A stretch of DNA of 64,000 nt. Origin: Rhizobium sp. L51/94 (lineage in GTDB: Bacteria > Pseudomonadota > Alphaproteobacteria > Rhizobiales > Rhizobiaceae). A program made the position numbers and the translations under genes. Location: assembly GCF_019355555.1 (NCBI RefSeq), contig NZ_CP072141.1:2908001-2972000 (forward strand), given 5' to 3'. Positions 26,714-35,540 of the stretch are shown here, in pieces; the first letter of the stretch is position 1; each line of letters opens with the position of its first letter. The notes beneath the pieces are model-generated. The model saw only the letters and a list, made by a program, of their open reading frames with translations. It had not been told where the DNA came from and searched no databases.

Positions 26714-27094
26714 CTACGCGGCTATATTCGACCTGATCAAAACGCCATCCGGCAAGAACATGCCGTCAAATGTATTTCCGGAAACGTTCGCAGCGCCGAT
26801 ATTCGGCATTTTCATAAATTTTGCCATAGACCGAACGACGGATTTGGTGTCGGCGGTGAACTCTACCATCCCGACATCGAGGCCGCCGAGATCATCGCGA
26901 TGTTTCGATATCGTATCCGCGACAGTATGATAGAACGCTCGCTTGTCGGTGATAGACTTCGCTGGAACGATCCAGAGTTTCCAGCTTTCGGCTTCAGAAA
27001 AATTGACCCACATCGCGAAGCGTGGATTGACCGGAGTCTCGTCCAGATACCTGACGAGATCCTGACCACTCTTCACCATCGTTCCCTGATCCAT
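26714..27094 (-). CDS. Hypothetical protein paired with a HEPN-like gene
   Basis: A 126-aa soluble protein in a locally lower-GC stretch. Its frame overlaps the 3' end of the upstream HEPN-like gene by 22 bp, so the two are co-translated. An internal ATG at residue 6 is also possible. Sequence features are WVNFSEAESWKLWIVPA near the N terminus and a C-terminal MFLPDGVLIRSN. I do not recognise the family. It has no nucleotidyltransferase GSxARG motif, so it is not a standard MNT partner. Confidence 0.65.
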   Translation of the reverse strand: MDQGTMVKSGQDLVRYLDETPVNPRFAMWVNFSEAESWKLWIVPAKSITDKRAFYHTVADTISKHRDDLGGLDVGMVEFTADTKSVVRSMAKFMKMPNIGAANVSGNTFDGMFLPDGVLIRSNIAA

Positions 27095-27495
27095 GGCAGA
27101 ACTCCTCCGGTTTCATCCATCACGGCGGCTATCATCACCTGAGCCGTGCCCAGGTCCTTTAAGCCGTATCGATCGTCAGGCTTCCACTCGCAAACGATCG
27201 CCCAATTTACGGCAAAATCTTTGTTGGCATCCTGTGCTTGCTTCAATTCGGCCGACAGGCCGGCAACCCTGATTAGCTTTTGTAGATCATGATCATATAT
27301 CGACCTTACAAAATTAAGCTCGGGAATCGTTTCCGCTGATATCTGCTTCGCGATGCAAGCCTTAAGCCCGATCTCCACCGCATATCCCGCTAGATAGTAA
27401 GCATTCGACGCCCTGCGATGGGCCAACAGCAACTGGGCATCGTTGATCTTTGCTTGAGCAACACGTTGCAGATCGTCGCGCCTCACAGCGAACAT
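27073..27495 (-). CDS. HEPN domain-like protein
   Basis: A 140-aa helical protein with the layout of HEPN domains: ASNAYYLAGYAVEIGLKACIAK in helices 2-3, a YDHDLQKLI motif, and a late W...RYGL segment. HEPN domains bind nucleotides and often act as RNases in toxin systems. The canonical R-x4-6-H RNase motif is not evident here, so it may instead be a structural or nucleotidyltransferase-associated type. It is encoded directly upstream of, and overlapping, an unknown 126-aa partner. Confidence 0.7.
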   Translation of the reverse strand: MFAVRRDDLQRVAQAKINDAQLLLAHRRASNAYYLAGYAVEIGLKACIAKQISAETIPELNFVRSIYDHDLQKLIRVAGLSAELKQAQDANKDFAVNWAIVCEWKPDDRYGLKDLGTAQVMIAAVMDETGGVLPWIRERW

Positions 27496-27707
27496 CTAGG
27501 GAAGCCCAAAGACCTAACGGACATCTCAGTCTCCCCGGTCAAACATGAACGCGATTAGTCCAAACGGTCAGCGATATCCATCGTCGCACCGATCATGAAT
27601 AATTCATACCACAGAAGGCCATTGCAACCATAGCGCTACATGAGGAGTAATGCGATCCATCTTTGTCCTTGGGTAAAAGGAGCGTCCTTGGGGTGCCCCC
27701 TACCCAA

Positions 27708-28655
27708 TCACCCCACGATCACATCCCGGATCAGATCCACGACCTTCTCCGACTCGATCCCGACACACACCGTCTGGCTCGGCAGTCCGTCCCATTGCCC
27801 CGGGGGGAAGTGGCGGCCGTCGGGCTTGACGATGGTCTGGCCGTCGGCGATGCCGCCGCAGACGACGCGCACGGCACCTGATATCGATGTGAAGAGGTTG
27901 GGGGCGACGATATAGGCGCTGGCGCAGCTGTCGTGCACCATCATGCCGTCCTCGACCGCGTGCTTGTAGAAATCGATGTAGGACTGCGAGAGGTCGGCGA
28001 GCAACTGTACGTCCTTGCCGCCGGCCTTGGCCATGTCGGCGAGATAGCCGCGGCTCATTGTGGTGATGGCGGTCACGTCGAGGCCGATGAGCACGACCTT
28101 CCAGCCAGCCGTCATGACGACGTCCGCAGCCTCGGGATCGCCGTAGATATTGGCTTCCGCCACCGGCGAGACATTGCCCGGCACGTAGAAAGCGCCGCCC
28201 ATGATGACGACGTCCTTGACCAGTCCGGCAATCTCCGGATCGTGCTTCAGCGCCAGCGCCAGGTTGGTCATGCGACCGACGGCGACGAGCCGCACCTCGC
28301 CGGGATTGGCCCGGACAGTATCGATGATGAACTGGTAGGCCGGGCGCGGATCGATGGGAAGATCGATGGTTTCCGGCACAGCGATATCGCCGAGACCGTT
28401 GACGCCGTGCACATGTGTCGGCCAGCCATGCTCCTTGCGCGATGGATCGAAGGTCGCGTCGGCGCCGCGTGCCACCGGGCATTCGAAGCCCCATTCCCGC
28501 TTCAGGAACAGCGCATTGCGCGTCGTCGTGTCGACCGAGGCATTGCCGAAGATGGTGGTGACGCCGATCAGGTCGATCTCGGGATGACGGTGCAGGAAGA
28601 GCAGCGCCATTGCGTCGTCGACGCCGGGATCAGTGTCGTAAATGACCTTGTGCAT
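27708..28655 (-). CDS. Nucleoside hydrolase (IunH family)
   Basis: A 315-aa enzyme with the calcium-binding signature DTDPGVDDAMALL at residues 8-20, the VGRMTNLALAL and VIMGGAF motifs, and the late HDSCASAYIV segment with its active-site histidine/aspartate. It cleaves the N-glycosidic bond of ribonucleosides for purine or pyrimidine salvage. Specificity is not certain from sequence. It stands between the HEPN pair and cobE on the same strand. Confidence 0.93.
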   Translation of the reverse strand: MHKVIYDTDPGVDDAMALLFLHRHPEIDLIGVTTIFGNASVDTTTRNALFLKREWGFECPVARGADATFDPSRKEHGWPTHVHGVNGLGDIAVPETIDLPIDPRPAYQFIIDTVRANPGEVRLVAVGRMTNLALALKHDPEIAGLVKDVVIMGGAFYVPGNVSPVAEANIYGDPEAADVVMTAGWKVVLIGLDVTAITTMSRGYLADMAKAGGKDVQLLADLSQSYIDFYKHAVEDGMMVHDSCASAYIVAPNLFTSISGAVRVVCGGIADGQTIVKPDGRHFPPGQWDGLPSQTVCVGIESEKVVDLIRDVIVG

Positions 28656-28782
28656 GGAAATTCCTTATCGCGGCACGGAGCCGGCAGCCATCTCGGCCAG
28701 CGGCGAAAGACGTTACCATACCGGCGCCGGGCGGTTTCGCAATATCGCAGATGCCCCGCCGGCACGTCGTCCAGCGCGAAAT

Positions 28783-29202
28783 TCAAACGACGACGGCAAT
28801 TGCCACGGTGGCGAGCGCGGATTTGAGTTTCGGCACGATGAGCACGGCCTCAGGCCCCGCCCCGGCCAGCGCCGCAGCCTCCGCGACACCATGGCAACCG
28901 ATGAGCGCGAAAATCTTGTCGGAGGGATTTTGCAGCCGCGGCGTCTCGCACTCAAGCCGCTCGGCATCGAAAAACAACGCCGGAATGCCGTAATAGGCCG
29001 CAACGGCAAGGATAGCCGGCTCCTGCGCCTTGCCGTCGATCGAGGCGAGCGCCTGGAGGTCACTGGCATCGAGACCAGCTCCGGCGAGGGCGCACTTTGC
29101 CAGGGCCAGCAATTCGCCTTCCGGCGCTCCGCTCTCGCAGCCCATGCCGATCACAAGGCGGGACCTGCCGGACGATTGCCGATCGGAGGACGAATGGGTC
29201 AC
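28783..29202 (-). CDS. cobE: Cobalamin biosynthesis protein CobE
   Basis: A 139-aa protein matching the C-terminal domain of CbiG. Motifs are VIGMGCESGAPEGELLALA at the N terminus, ASIDGKAQEPAILAVA (the ASID..K segment) and IPALFFDAERL. In the aerobic pathway CobE is required for B12 synthesis, with a proposed role around the precorrin ring-contraction/methylation steps. It stands alone, divergent from a TauE-type transporter, with no riboswitch visible upstream. Confidence 0.9.
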   Translation of the reverse strand: MTHSSSDRQSSGRSRLVIGMGCESGAPEGELLALAKCALAGAGLDASDLQALASIDGKAQEPAILAVAAYYGIPALFFDAERLECETPRLQNPSDKIFALIGCHGVAEAAALAGAGPEAVLIVPKLKSALATVAIAVVV

Positions 29203-29342
29203 GCAGGCTCTCTTCGGTAAGGATGGCGATCTTTCTAGGCTTCAGCGCGGCTCACGTCAATTTTGGTCGCCCCCGCAAACAACGATTGCAGCCGGCAAGC
29301 GCGGGTGCCAGAAGACGCTCCAGTGAAATCGGATGGCCCGCC

Positions 29343-30128
29343 GTGCAAGACATCTCCCTTCAACTGCTCCTGCTTCTGTTCATGGCAGCATTCTTTGCCG
29401 GCTTCGTCGATTCGATTGCCGGCGGTGGCGGATTGATCACCGTGCCGGCCATGCTGATCGCCGGCATACCGCCGCTGCAGACGCTCGGCACCAACAAGCT
29501 GCAAAGCATCTGCGGCTCGGCCTCGGCGACCATCGCCTACGCCCGCAAGGGCCATGTGCAATTGCGCGAGCAGGTGCCGATGGCAGCCATGGCGGCGCTC
29601 GGTGGCGTGCTCGGCGCGCTGCTGGCGACGATCATGCCAGCAGATCTGTTGCGCACCATCATGCCTTTCCTGCTGATCGCCATCGCTCTCTATTTCGCCC
29701 TGAAGCCCAACATCAGCGACGTCGAGACCCACAGGCGGATGACGGCGCTGATGTTCGGCCTGACCGTCGTGCCGCTGGTCGGCTTCTACGACGGCGCTTT
29801 CGGCCCCGGCACCGGCTCGTTCTTCATGCTCGGCTTCGTCAGCCTCGCCGGTTTCGGCCTGTTGAAGGCGACCGCCCATACAAAGCTTCTGAACTTCGGC
29901 TCGAATTTCGGGGCGCTTGTGGTCTTCCTGTTTTCGGGCGCCATCCTCTGGAAGATCGGCATCCTGATGGGCATCGGCCAGTTTCTGGGCGCCCAGGTCG
30001 GCTCGCGGCTTGCTATGCGTATCGGTGCGAAAGTCATCAAGCCGCTTCTGGTCGTCGTCTGCATCGCCTTCGCTATTAAACTGCTGGCCGATCCGAACAA
30101 TCCCGTCAGGCTTTGGCTCGGCTACTAA
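29343..30128 (+). CDS. TauE/SafE (TSUP) family membrane transporter
   Basis: A 261-aa inner-membrane protein with about seven or eight hydrophobic segments. Both TSUP repeat signatures are present: DSIAGGGGLITVPAML near residue 25 and DGAFGPGTGSFFMLGFV near residue 145. The family exports or imports organosulfur and sulfur oxyanions; a link with cobalt has also been proposed for some members near cob genes. I take GTG 29343 as start by family length; the frame is open upstream to 29097. The assignment of a substrate would be guesswork. Confidence 0.88.
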   Translation: MQDISLQLLLLLFMAAFFAGFVDSIAGGGGLITVPAMLIAGIPPLQTLGTNKLQSICGSASATIAYARKGHVQLREQVPMAAMAALGGVLGALLATIMPADLLRTIMPFLLIAIALYFALKPNISDVETHRRMTALMFGLTVVPLVGFYDGAFGPGTGSFFMLGFVSLAGFGLLKATAHTKLLNFGSNFGALVVFLFSGAILWKIGILMGIGQFLGAQVGSRLAMRIGAKVIKPLLVVVCIAFAIKLLADPNNPVRLWLGY

Positions 30129-30147
30129 GGGCTGCAGGGGACACCGA

Positions 30148-30573
30148 TCAGAACAGCGCCAGCAGCAGCGCACCGCTGGCAATCAGCGCAACGCCGAGCC
30201 AGTTGACCATTCCAAGCTTTTCACCGAGGAAGACGACGCCGAAGATGGCGACCAGTACGATCGACAGCTTGTCGATAGGCGCGACGCGGGCTGCATCGCC
30301 GAGCTTCAGGGCTCGGAAATAAGCGATCCACGAGCCGCCGGTAGCAAGGCCGGACAGGCCGAGGAACAGCCAGGTCTTGGCAGAAATTGTCGACGGCGCC
30401 TGCCATTGGCCGGTGGCAGTAACGATGGCGGCGAGGATGACGATGATCACCATGGTGCGGATCAGCGTCGCGAGGTCCGAATTGACGCCGGAGATGCCGA
30501 TCTTGGCGAAGATCGCGGTCAGCGCCGCGAAGGCGGCCGATAGGATCGCCCAGAAAACCCAGCTCTGCGTCAT
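30148..30573 (-). CDS. Single-repeat EamA/DMT-type membrane protein coupled to cobO
   Basis: A 141-aa protein with about five membrane helices, equal to one EamA repeat, so probably a dimer (or half-size transporter). TWLFLGLSGLATGGSWIAYFRALKLGDAARVAPIDKLS is split here only for description: the conserved piece is ALKLGDAARVAPIDKLS. The start codon overlaps the cobO stop as TGATG (30571-30575), so translation is coupled. Being last in a riboswitch-controlled cob operon, it may move a precursor or cofactor, which is inference only. Confidence 0.85.
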   Translation of the reverse strand: MTQSWVFWAILSAAFAALTAIFAKIGISGVNSDLATLIRTMVIIVILAAIVTATGQWQAPSTISAKTWLFLGLSGLATGGSWIAYFRALKLGDAARVAPIDKLSIVLVAIFGVVFLGEKLGMVNWLGVALIASGALLLALF

Positions 30574-31220
30574 CAATATTCCACTCCGGCCTGCCCCTTG
30601 ATACCGGAGCGGAACGGATGCTTGATCAGCTCCATCTCGGTCACCAGGTCGGCGATCTCGAACAACTCTTCCTTGGCATTGCGGCCCGTCAGCACGACAT
30701 GCGTCATATAGGGCTTTTCCGTTTTCAGAAACTCGATGACCTCTGCCAGATCGAGATAATCGTAGCGCAGCGCAATGTTGATCTCGTCGAGCAGCACCAT
30801 CGAGTTGCGCTCGTCGCGGATAAGCTCCTTGGCCTTCTCCCACGCAGCTCCAGCCGCCGCAACGTCGCGGGCGCGGTCCTGCGTCTCCCAGGTAAACCCC
30901 TCGCCCATGGTGTGGAAGGCGCATATATCCGAGAAATGCTTCTCGATCAGGTCCCGCTCGCCCGTCCACATCGCGCCCTTGATGAACTGCACGACGGCGG
31001 AGCGCTTGCCGTGGGCAATATGCCGAAAGATCATCCCGAAAGCGGCCGAGGACTTGCCCTTGCCCTTGCCGGTGTGGACGATGATCAGCCCCTTGTCGCC
31101 GCTCTTCGTCGCCATGATCTTGTCACGCGCCGCCTTCTTCTTCGCCATCTTCTCGGCGTGGCGGCTATCGTCGGGCTTTTGCTCCGGCGCGGTCACGCCG
31201 TCGGTTGTGTCTTCGCTCAT
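30573..31220 (-). CDS. cobO: Cob(I)yrinic acid a,c-diamide adenosyltransferase CobO
   Basis: A 215-aa CobA/BtuR-type enzyme that adds the 5'-deoxyadenosyl ligand to Co(I) corrinoids. The P-loop IVHTGKGKGKSSAAFGM is near residue 47, followed by FIKGAMWTGERD and VLLDEINIALRYDYL. A charged N-terminal tail of about 40 residues precedes the core. It lies downstream of cobN and overlaps the start of the EamA-type gene by one base. Confidence 0.96.
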   Translation of the reverse strand: MSEDTTDGVTAPEQKPDDSRHAEKMAKKKAARDKIMATKSGDKGLIIVHTGKGKGKSSAAFGMIFRHIAHGKRSAVVQFIKGAMWTGERDLIEKHFSDICAFHTMGEGFTWETQDRARDVAAAGAAWEKAKELIRDERNSMVLLDEINIALRYDYLDLAEVIEFLKTEKPYMTHVVLTGRNAKEELFEIADLVTEMELIKHPFRSGIKGQAGVEY

Positions 31221-31347
31221 GGCTGTCGTCCTGAAATCTCGGGCTTCTGTGCCAGCGGGCCGCCCGGCCGGAAATGGAAACCGATTTGCGGCTCGCTAAT
31301 TGTTTTCGGCGTCTGCAGAAAACTGGTCCTACTCTCTACAACGACTA

Positions 31348-34300
31348 TCATGCCAGCGCCTCTTCGCCTGTTTCCATCAGCGCGAACCGCGCCGAGTTGC
31401 TGCGCGGTGTCCACAGCTGGCGATCAATCGCCTCCAGAAGCCGCTCCTTCATGTCAGCGAAGGCAGCGGGGTTCTTCTCCGTCATGAAATCGGCGACGCG
31501 GGCGTCTGTTACGAAGGCCTGGTAGACCGCCTCGAAGTGGTGATCGCGGACGGCGCCTGTCGTTGCCGAAAAGGCGAACAGGAAATCAACGGTCGCAGCG
31601 ATCTCGGCAGCCCCCTTGTAACCGTGGCGCATGACGCCGGAGATCCATTTCGGATTGACGACGCGGCCGCGCACCACCCGGCCGATCTCTTCCTCAAGCG
31701 AGCGGATCACCGGCTTTTCGGGCCGCGAATGGTCGTTGTGATAGATAGGCGGCCGGGCGCCGCCCAGTTGCTCGGCCGCGGCCGCCATGCCGCCCTCGAA
31801 CTGGTAGTAATCGTCGCTGTCGAGCAGGTCATGCTCGCGGTTGTCCTGGTTCTGCACGACGGCCTGAATCGATGCCAGCCGCTCTTCGAAGACACCGCGC
31901 TCGGCTTTGCCATCTTCACCGGCGCCATAGGCGTAGCTGCCCCAGACCAGATAGGCCTCGGCGAGATCGGCGCGCTTCTCCCAGCCCTTTTCGTCGATCA
32001 GCGCCTGCAGGCCAGCACCGTAGGCGCCCGGCTTGGAGCCGAAGACACGATAGCCGGCCCGTTTTGCTGCTGCAGCCGCATCCAGCCCCTCGGCCATCAG
32101 GCGTGCGGTTTCTCCCTGCATGCGGGCTGCGATTGCATTGTCCTCAGGGTCTTCATCCAGCGCGCCGACAGCCCGGACGGCCTTGTCGAACAGCGCGATC
32201 TGCTCGGGAAAGGCATCCCTGAAGAAGCCGGAAATCCGCAGCGTCACATCCACCCTAGGACGACCAAGCATGGCCGGCGGTATGATCTCGTAGCCGGTGA
32301 CCCGCCGAGACGCCATATCCCACAGGGGCTTGACGCCAATCAGCGCCATCGCCTGGGCAATATCGTCGCCGCCGGTGCGCATATTCGACGTGCCCCAGGC
32401 CGTCAGGCCGATCGAGACCGGCCATTCCCCGTGATCCTGGACATAGCGCCGGACCAGCAGTTCGGCCGAGGCCTTGCCAAGCTGATAGGCCGCAGGCGTC
32501 GGCACCGCGCGGCTGTCGACGGAATAAAAATTGCGGCCCGTCGGCAGCACGTCCGGCCGGCCGCGCGTCGGCGCGCCCGACGGTCCCGGAGGCACGAAGC
32601 GGCCGTCGAGACCGGCCAGCAGCCCGTCGATCTCGGCCGGTCCACAGGCCTGGATCGAGGGTTTCAGGCGGGACTCAATTTCGGCAAGCACGGCCTGCGT
32701 CTGCGACCAATCCGGCGGGCAGAGGCTGGTGCCATCGACCAACCGGGTGGCCAGCAATTCGATGCGCTCCACGGTATCGCCGTTGGTGCGCCATGGGTCG
32801 CCGGATACATCGACGAGGATTTTCGGGCGCTGGCCTGCCCAGGCATCGGCCATCCCGCAGTCCAGCGGGTCGAAGGTTTTGGGTTGCGGAGGTTTACCCC
32901 CCTCTGTCCTGTCGGACATCTCCCCCACAAGGGGGGAGATCGATGGGGCGGCGGCAATCTCCACACTGAAGTCCGCTTTTGCAGCAAGCTCCGCAGGTGC
33001 ATTTTTGTGACCACGGCGCGGCATACCAATCTCCCCCCTTGTAGGGGAGATGTCAGCAGACCCGACAGAGGGGGGTGGAGCGTCACACACAAACGCCGCC
33101 AGCCCCGCATCCGCAGCAATCGCCCGCTGCAGGCTCTGGTCGCCGCCCTCGCCCAAACCGCGCGGCACACGGGCCAGCGCTACCGTCAGGTCAGTCAGCA
33201 GCCGTCCCTGCGGCGACACGCCGAAGACGTGCAGCCCGTCGCGGATCTGCATTTCCTTCAGGTCGCAGAGATAGGCATCGAGCTTCTGCAGCGCACTCTC
33301 CTCGCTCTCGCCCTTGGCAATGCCGGCATCCTGGTCGAGGCCGATATCGGTGACGAGATCGAGGATCTGCTTGCGCAGCAGCAGGATGCGGCGCGGATCG
33401 ACGCCGGAGGCTTCGTAATATTCGTCTACCAGCGCTTCGAGGTCCTTCAGGGGACCGTAGCTTTCGGCGCGCGTCAGCGGCGGCGTCAGGTGGTCGATGA
33501 TCACGGCACTGGTGCGGCGCTTGGCCTGCGTGCCCTCGCCGGGATCGTTGACGATGAACGGATAGAGATGCGGCATCGGCCCTAGGATGGCTTCGGGATA
33601 GCAGGTCTCCGACAGCGCCAGCGCCTTGCCCGGCAACCATTCGAGATTGCCGTGCTTGCCCATGTGGATGACGGCATGGGCACCGAATTCCTGGCGCAGG
33701 AAGGCATAGAAGGCGAGATAGCCATGCGGCGGCACGAGATCCGGCGAGTGGTAGCTCTCCTTCGGATCGATGTTGTAGCCGCGTGCCGGCTGGATGCCGA
33801 CCAGCATTTCGCCGAAGCGGGCAAAGGACAGGGCGAATGCGCCATCGACGACATAGGTGTCGCCCTCGGGCCCACCCCAGCGCGCCGTCACCTCATCCTG
33901 AATCTGAACCGGAAGAGACGCAAAGAAGGTCTTGTAACGACTCATCGAAAGCGTTTCGCGGATCACCTTCCCGTCGCGGCCGGAGTTGGTCGGCCCCTGC
34001 ATGAGATGGGTGATCAGCGCGTCGCCATCGGCCGGGATATCGGCCACCGGATAACCGTTCGCCGCCATCGCCCGCATGACTTCCACCGTGCCGGCCGGCG
34101 TGTCCAGCCCGACACCGTTGCCGAGCCTGCCGTCGCGGTTCGGATAGTTGGCCATCACCAGCGCCACGCGGCGCTCACCCGGCGGCGTCCGGCGCAGCCG
34201 CGCCCAGTTGGCAGCGAGTGATGCAGTATAGCGCATGCGGTTGATCGACGGCTCGCTGCCGACGATATTGGCCTCCACCCGCTCGTCGTAACGGGCTGCC

Positions 34301-35370
34301 GCCTTGAACGATACGGCGCGCGACAGCACGCGGCCATCGACCTCGGGCAGCGCCACGTTCATGCCGAGATCGCGCGCCGAAAGACCCTGCGCCGAGGCGG
34401 TCCAGGCCTCCTTGGAAGACGCGGAGAAGATCGCCTGCAGCACGACGGCGTCGCTCGCCTCCAGCACCGTCGGCTTGCGGTCTGCGCCGGGGGCGGAGAT
34501 CGCAAAGCCCGTGGTGTTGATGACCACATCCGGCAACGCGGCGCCAAAAATGTCGGCGATGATGGACTTGGATGCCGGGTCCTTGAGACTATAGGCGAAC
34601 ACCGGCAGCGGCCGCACACCGGCCTCCACCAGCGCCGATATCATTGCCTCGACCGGCCGCGTCTCGCCGCTCTGAACGAGAGCCCTGTAAAAGCTGATTG
34701 CGACAATAGGCCGTTGCTCCCGGTTATTCTCCTCCCTTGTGGGGGAGATGTCGGCCCGGCCGACAGAGGGGGGTAACGTCGCAACCTCAGAGGCCACCTC
34801 CCACGCATCAACATCGACAACACCCTGCCCCGGCCACCAGATGCCGGCCTTGGCAAGCGGGCTCGCCGGCTGCGGCTTTTCGGCTCCGGACAGCATCGCC
34901 GACGCATAGGCCAGAAACGCCCGCGCGTTATCGTCGCCACCCTCGATCAGATAGGACCACAGCGCATTGAGATCGTCGAGCGCGATGTTGGAGAACGGCA
35001 TGACGCCCGGATCCGGCTTGGAATCGCCCGGTATGACCGCGATCTTAGCCCCCTGCCGTGTCGCCACTGCATGCAGCGCTTCCAGGGCATATTGAAAATA
35101 GCTCGCGCCACCGAGCGCCCGGACGATGATCATCTTCGCATGTCGCGCCGTCCGCTCGACATAGGTGTCGACCGACATCGGATGTTTCATGCTGAGCAGG
35201 CTTGCCAGACGCAGCGAACGGGTGCCGTCATTGTGGGCATAAGCCGCAGCGATAGCGGCAAGCTCGGTATCGGCTGCCGACAGGAACAGGATATCGCCCG
35301 GCGACTGACCGAGGTCGATCGCCTCGTCGCCATCGGATATCGAGCCCTTCTGGGCTAGGAGAAGATGCAT
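31348..35370 (-). CDS. cobN: Cobaltochelatase subunit CobN
   Basis: The large subunit (about 1340 aa) of the ATP-dependent aerobic cobaltochelatase CobNST, related to magnesium chelatase BchH. It inserts cobalt into hydrogenobyrinic acid a,c-diamide. Conserved blocks include HMGKHGNLEWLPGKALAL, VNDPGEGTQAKRRTSAVII and the C-terminal EFEGGMAAAAEQLGGARP-like region. It is about 65-90 residues longer than usual CobN because of palindromic elements read in frame at about residues 199-215 and 764-826. The ATG at 35370 follows GAGGTG; the frame is open to 35445 only through another repeat copy. cobS and cobT are not in the window. Confidence 0.95.
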   Translation of the reverse strand: MHLLLAQKGSISDGDEAIDLGQSPGDILFLSAADTELAAIAAAYAHNDGTRSLRLASLLSMKHPMSVDTYVERTARHAKMIIVRALGGASYFQYALEALHAVATRQGAKIAVIPGDSKPDPGVMPFSNIALDDLNALWSYLIEGGDDNARAFLAYASAMLSGAEKPQPASPLAKAGIWWPGQGVVDVDAWEVASEVATLPPSVGRADISPTREENNREQRPIVAISFYRALVQSGETRPVEAMISALVEAGVRPLPVFAYSLKDPASKSIIADIFGAALPDVVINTTGFAISAPGADRKPTVLEASDAVVLQAIFSASSKEAWTASAQGLSARDLGMNVALPEVDGRVLSRAVSFKAAARYDERVEANIVGSEPSINRMRYTASLAANWARLRRTPPGERRVALVMANYPNRDGRLGNGVGLDTPAGTVEVMRAMAANGYPVADIPADGDALITHLMQGPTNSGRDGKVIRETLSMSRYKTFFASLPVQIQDEVTARWGGPEGDTYVVDGAFALSFARFGEMLVGIQPARGYNIDPKESYHSPDLVPPHGYLAFYAFLRQEFGAHAVIHMGKHGNLEWLPGKALALSETCYPEAILGPMPHLYPFIVNDPGEGTQAKRRTSAVIIDHLTPPLTRAESYGPLKDLEALVDEYYEASGVDPRRILLLRKQILDLVTDIGLDQDAGIAKGESEESALQKLDAYLCDLKEMQIRDGLHVFGVSPQGRLLTDLTVALARVPRGLGEGGDQSLQRAIAADAGLAAFVCDAPPPSVGSADISPTRGEIGMPRRGHKNAPAELAAKADFSVEIAAAPSISPLVGEMSDRTEGGKPPQPKTFDPLDCGMADAWAGQRPKILVDVSGDPWRTNGDTVERIELLATRLVDGTSLCPPDWSQTQAVLAEIESRLKPSIQACGPAEIDGLLAGLDGRFVPPGPSGAPTRGRPDVLPTGRNFYSVDSRAVPTPAAYQLGKASAELLVRRYVQDHGEWPVSIGLTAWGTSNMRTGGDDIAQAMALIGVKPLWDMASRRVTGYEIIPPAMLGRPRVDVTLRISGFFRDAFPEQIALFDKAVRAVGALDEDPEDNAIAARMQGETARLMAEGLDAAAAAKRAGYRVFGSKPGAYGAGLQALIDEKGWEKRADLAEAYLVWGSYAYGAGEDGKAERGVFEERLASIQAVVQNQDNREHDLLDSDDYYQFEGGMAAAAEQLGGARPPIYHNDHSRPEKPVIRSLEEEIGRVVRGRVVNPKWISGVMRHGYKGAAEIAATVDFLFAFSATTGAVRDHHFEAVYQAFVTDARVADFMTEKNPAAFADMKERLLEAIDRQLWTPRSNSARFALMETGEEALA
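32897..32940 (-). repeat. RIME-like palindromic element inside cobN (copy A of a pair)
   Basis: Reverse-orientation double hairpin: CTGTCC...GGACAT and CTCCCCCAC...GGGGGGAG. Read in frame on the minus strand as [15 protein letters not shown]. It is the C-terminal half of a composite insertion that ends at 33077. Confidence 0.85.
33029..33077 (+). repeat. RIME-like palindromic element inside cobN (copy B of a pair)
   Basis: Forward-orientation copy facing 32897-32940 across about 88 bp. Read on the minus strand as [18 protein letters not shown]. Together the pair adds about 62 codons (residues ~764-826) to CobN without breaking the frame. Confidence 0.85.
34727..34775 (+). repeat. RIME-like palindromic element inside cobN (single copy)
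   Basis: A forward copy with GTCGGCC/GGCCGAC and CTCC...GGGAG hairpins, read on the minus strand as LPPSVGRADISPTREE at residues ~199-215, in a linker before the conserved RPIVAISFYRALVQSG block. Confidence 0.85.
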
Positions 35371-35411
35371 GCGGCACCTCCCCGATGGGCGGGTTCGAGC
35401 ACGGGGCGGCG

Positions 35412-35455
35412 CCCCCCTCTGTCCTGTCGGACGTCTCCCCCACAAGGGGGGAGAT
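35412..35455 (-). repeat. RIME-like palindromic element between cobW and cobN
   Basis: Reverse-orientation copy just upstream of the cobN start, forming an inverted pair with 35541-35586 across about 86 bp. The pair fills most of the 235-bp cobW-cobN gap. Confidence 0.85.
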
Positions 35456-35540
35456 CGGTTGCGGGAGCCTCCATGCTCAAACGAAATTCAACGCCTGTAA
35501 AACGCTCAGTTGGACAGGAAAAGATCAGCCGCAGCTTCCC

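Noticed and set aside
22369-30572. Additional B12 riboswitches before cobA, cobE or cobD
   Set aside because: I looked for the B12 box and GCCACTG blocks near these starts and found neither; only the 37.35-37.72 kb element qualifies.
31300-33585. 761-codon plus-strand frame opposite cobN
   Set aside because: Antisense shadow of cobN; no domains.
35370-35445. Longer CobN start upstream of 35370
   Set aside because: The extension is only translated repeat and linker (MWGRRPTGQRG); ATG 35370 has GAGGTG before it and begins like CobN (MHLLLAQKGSISD).
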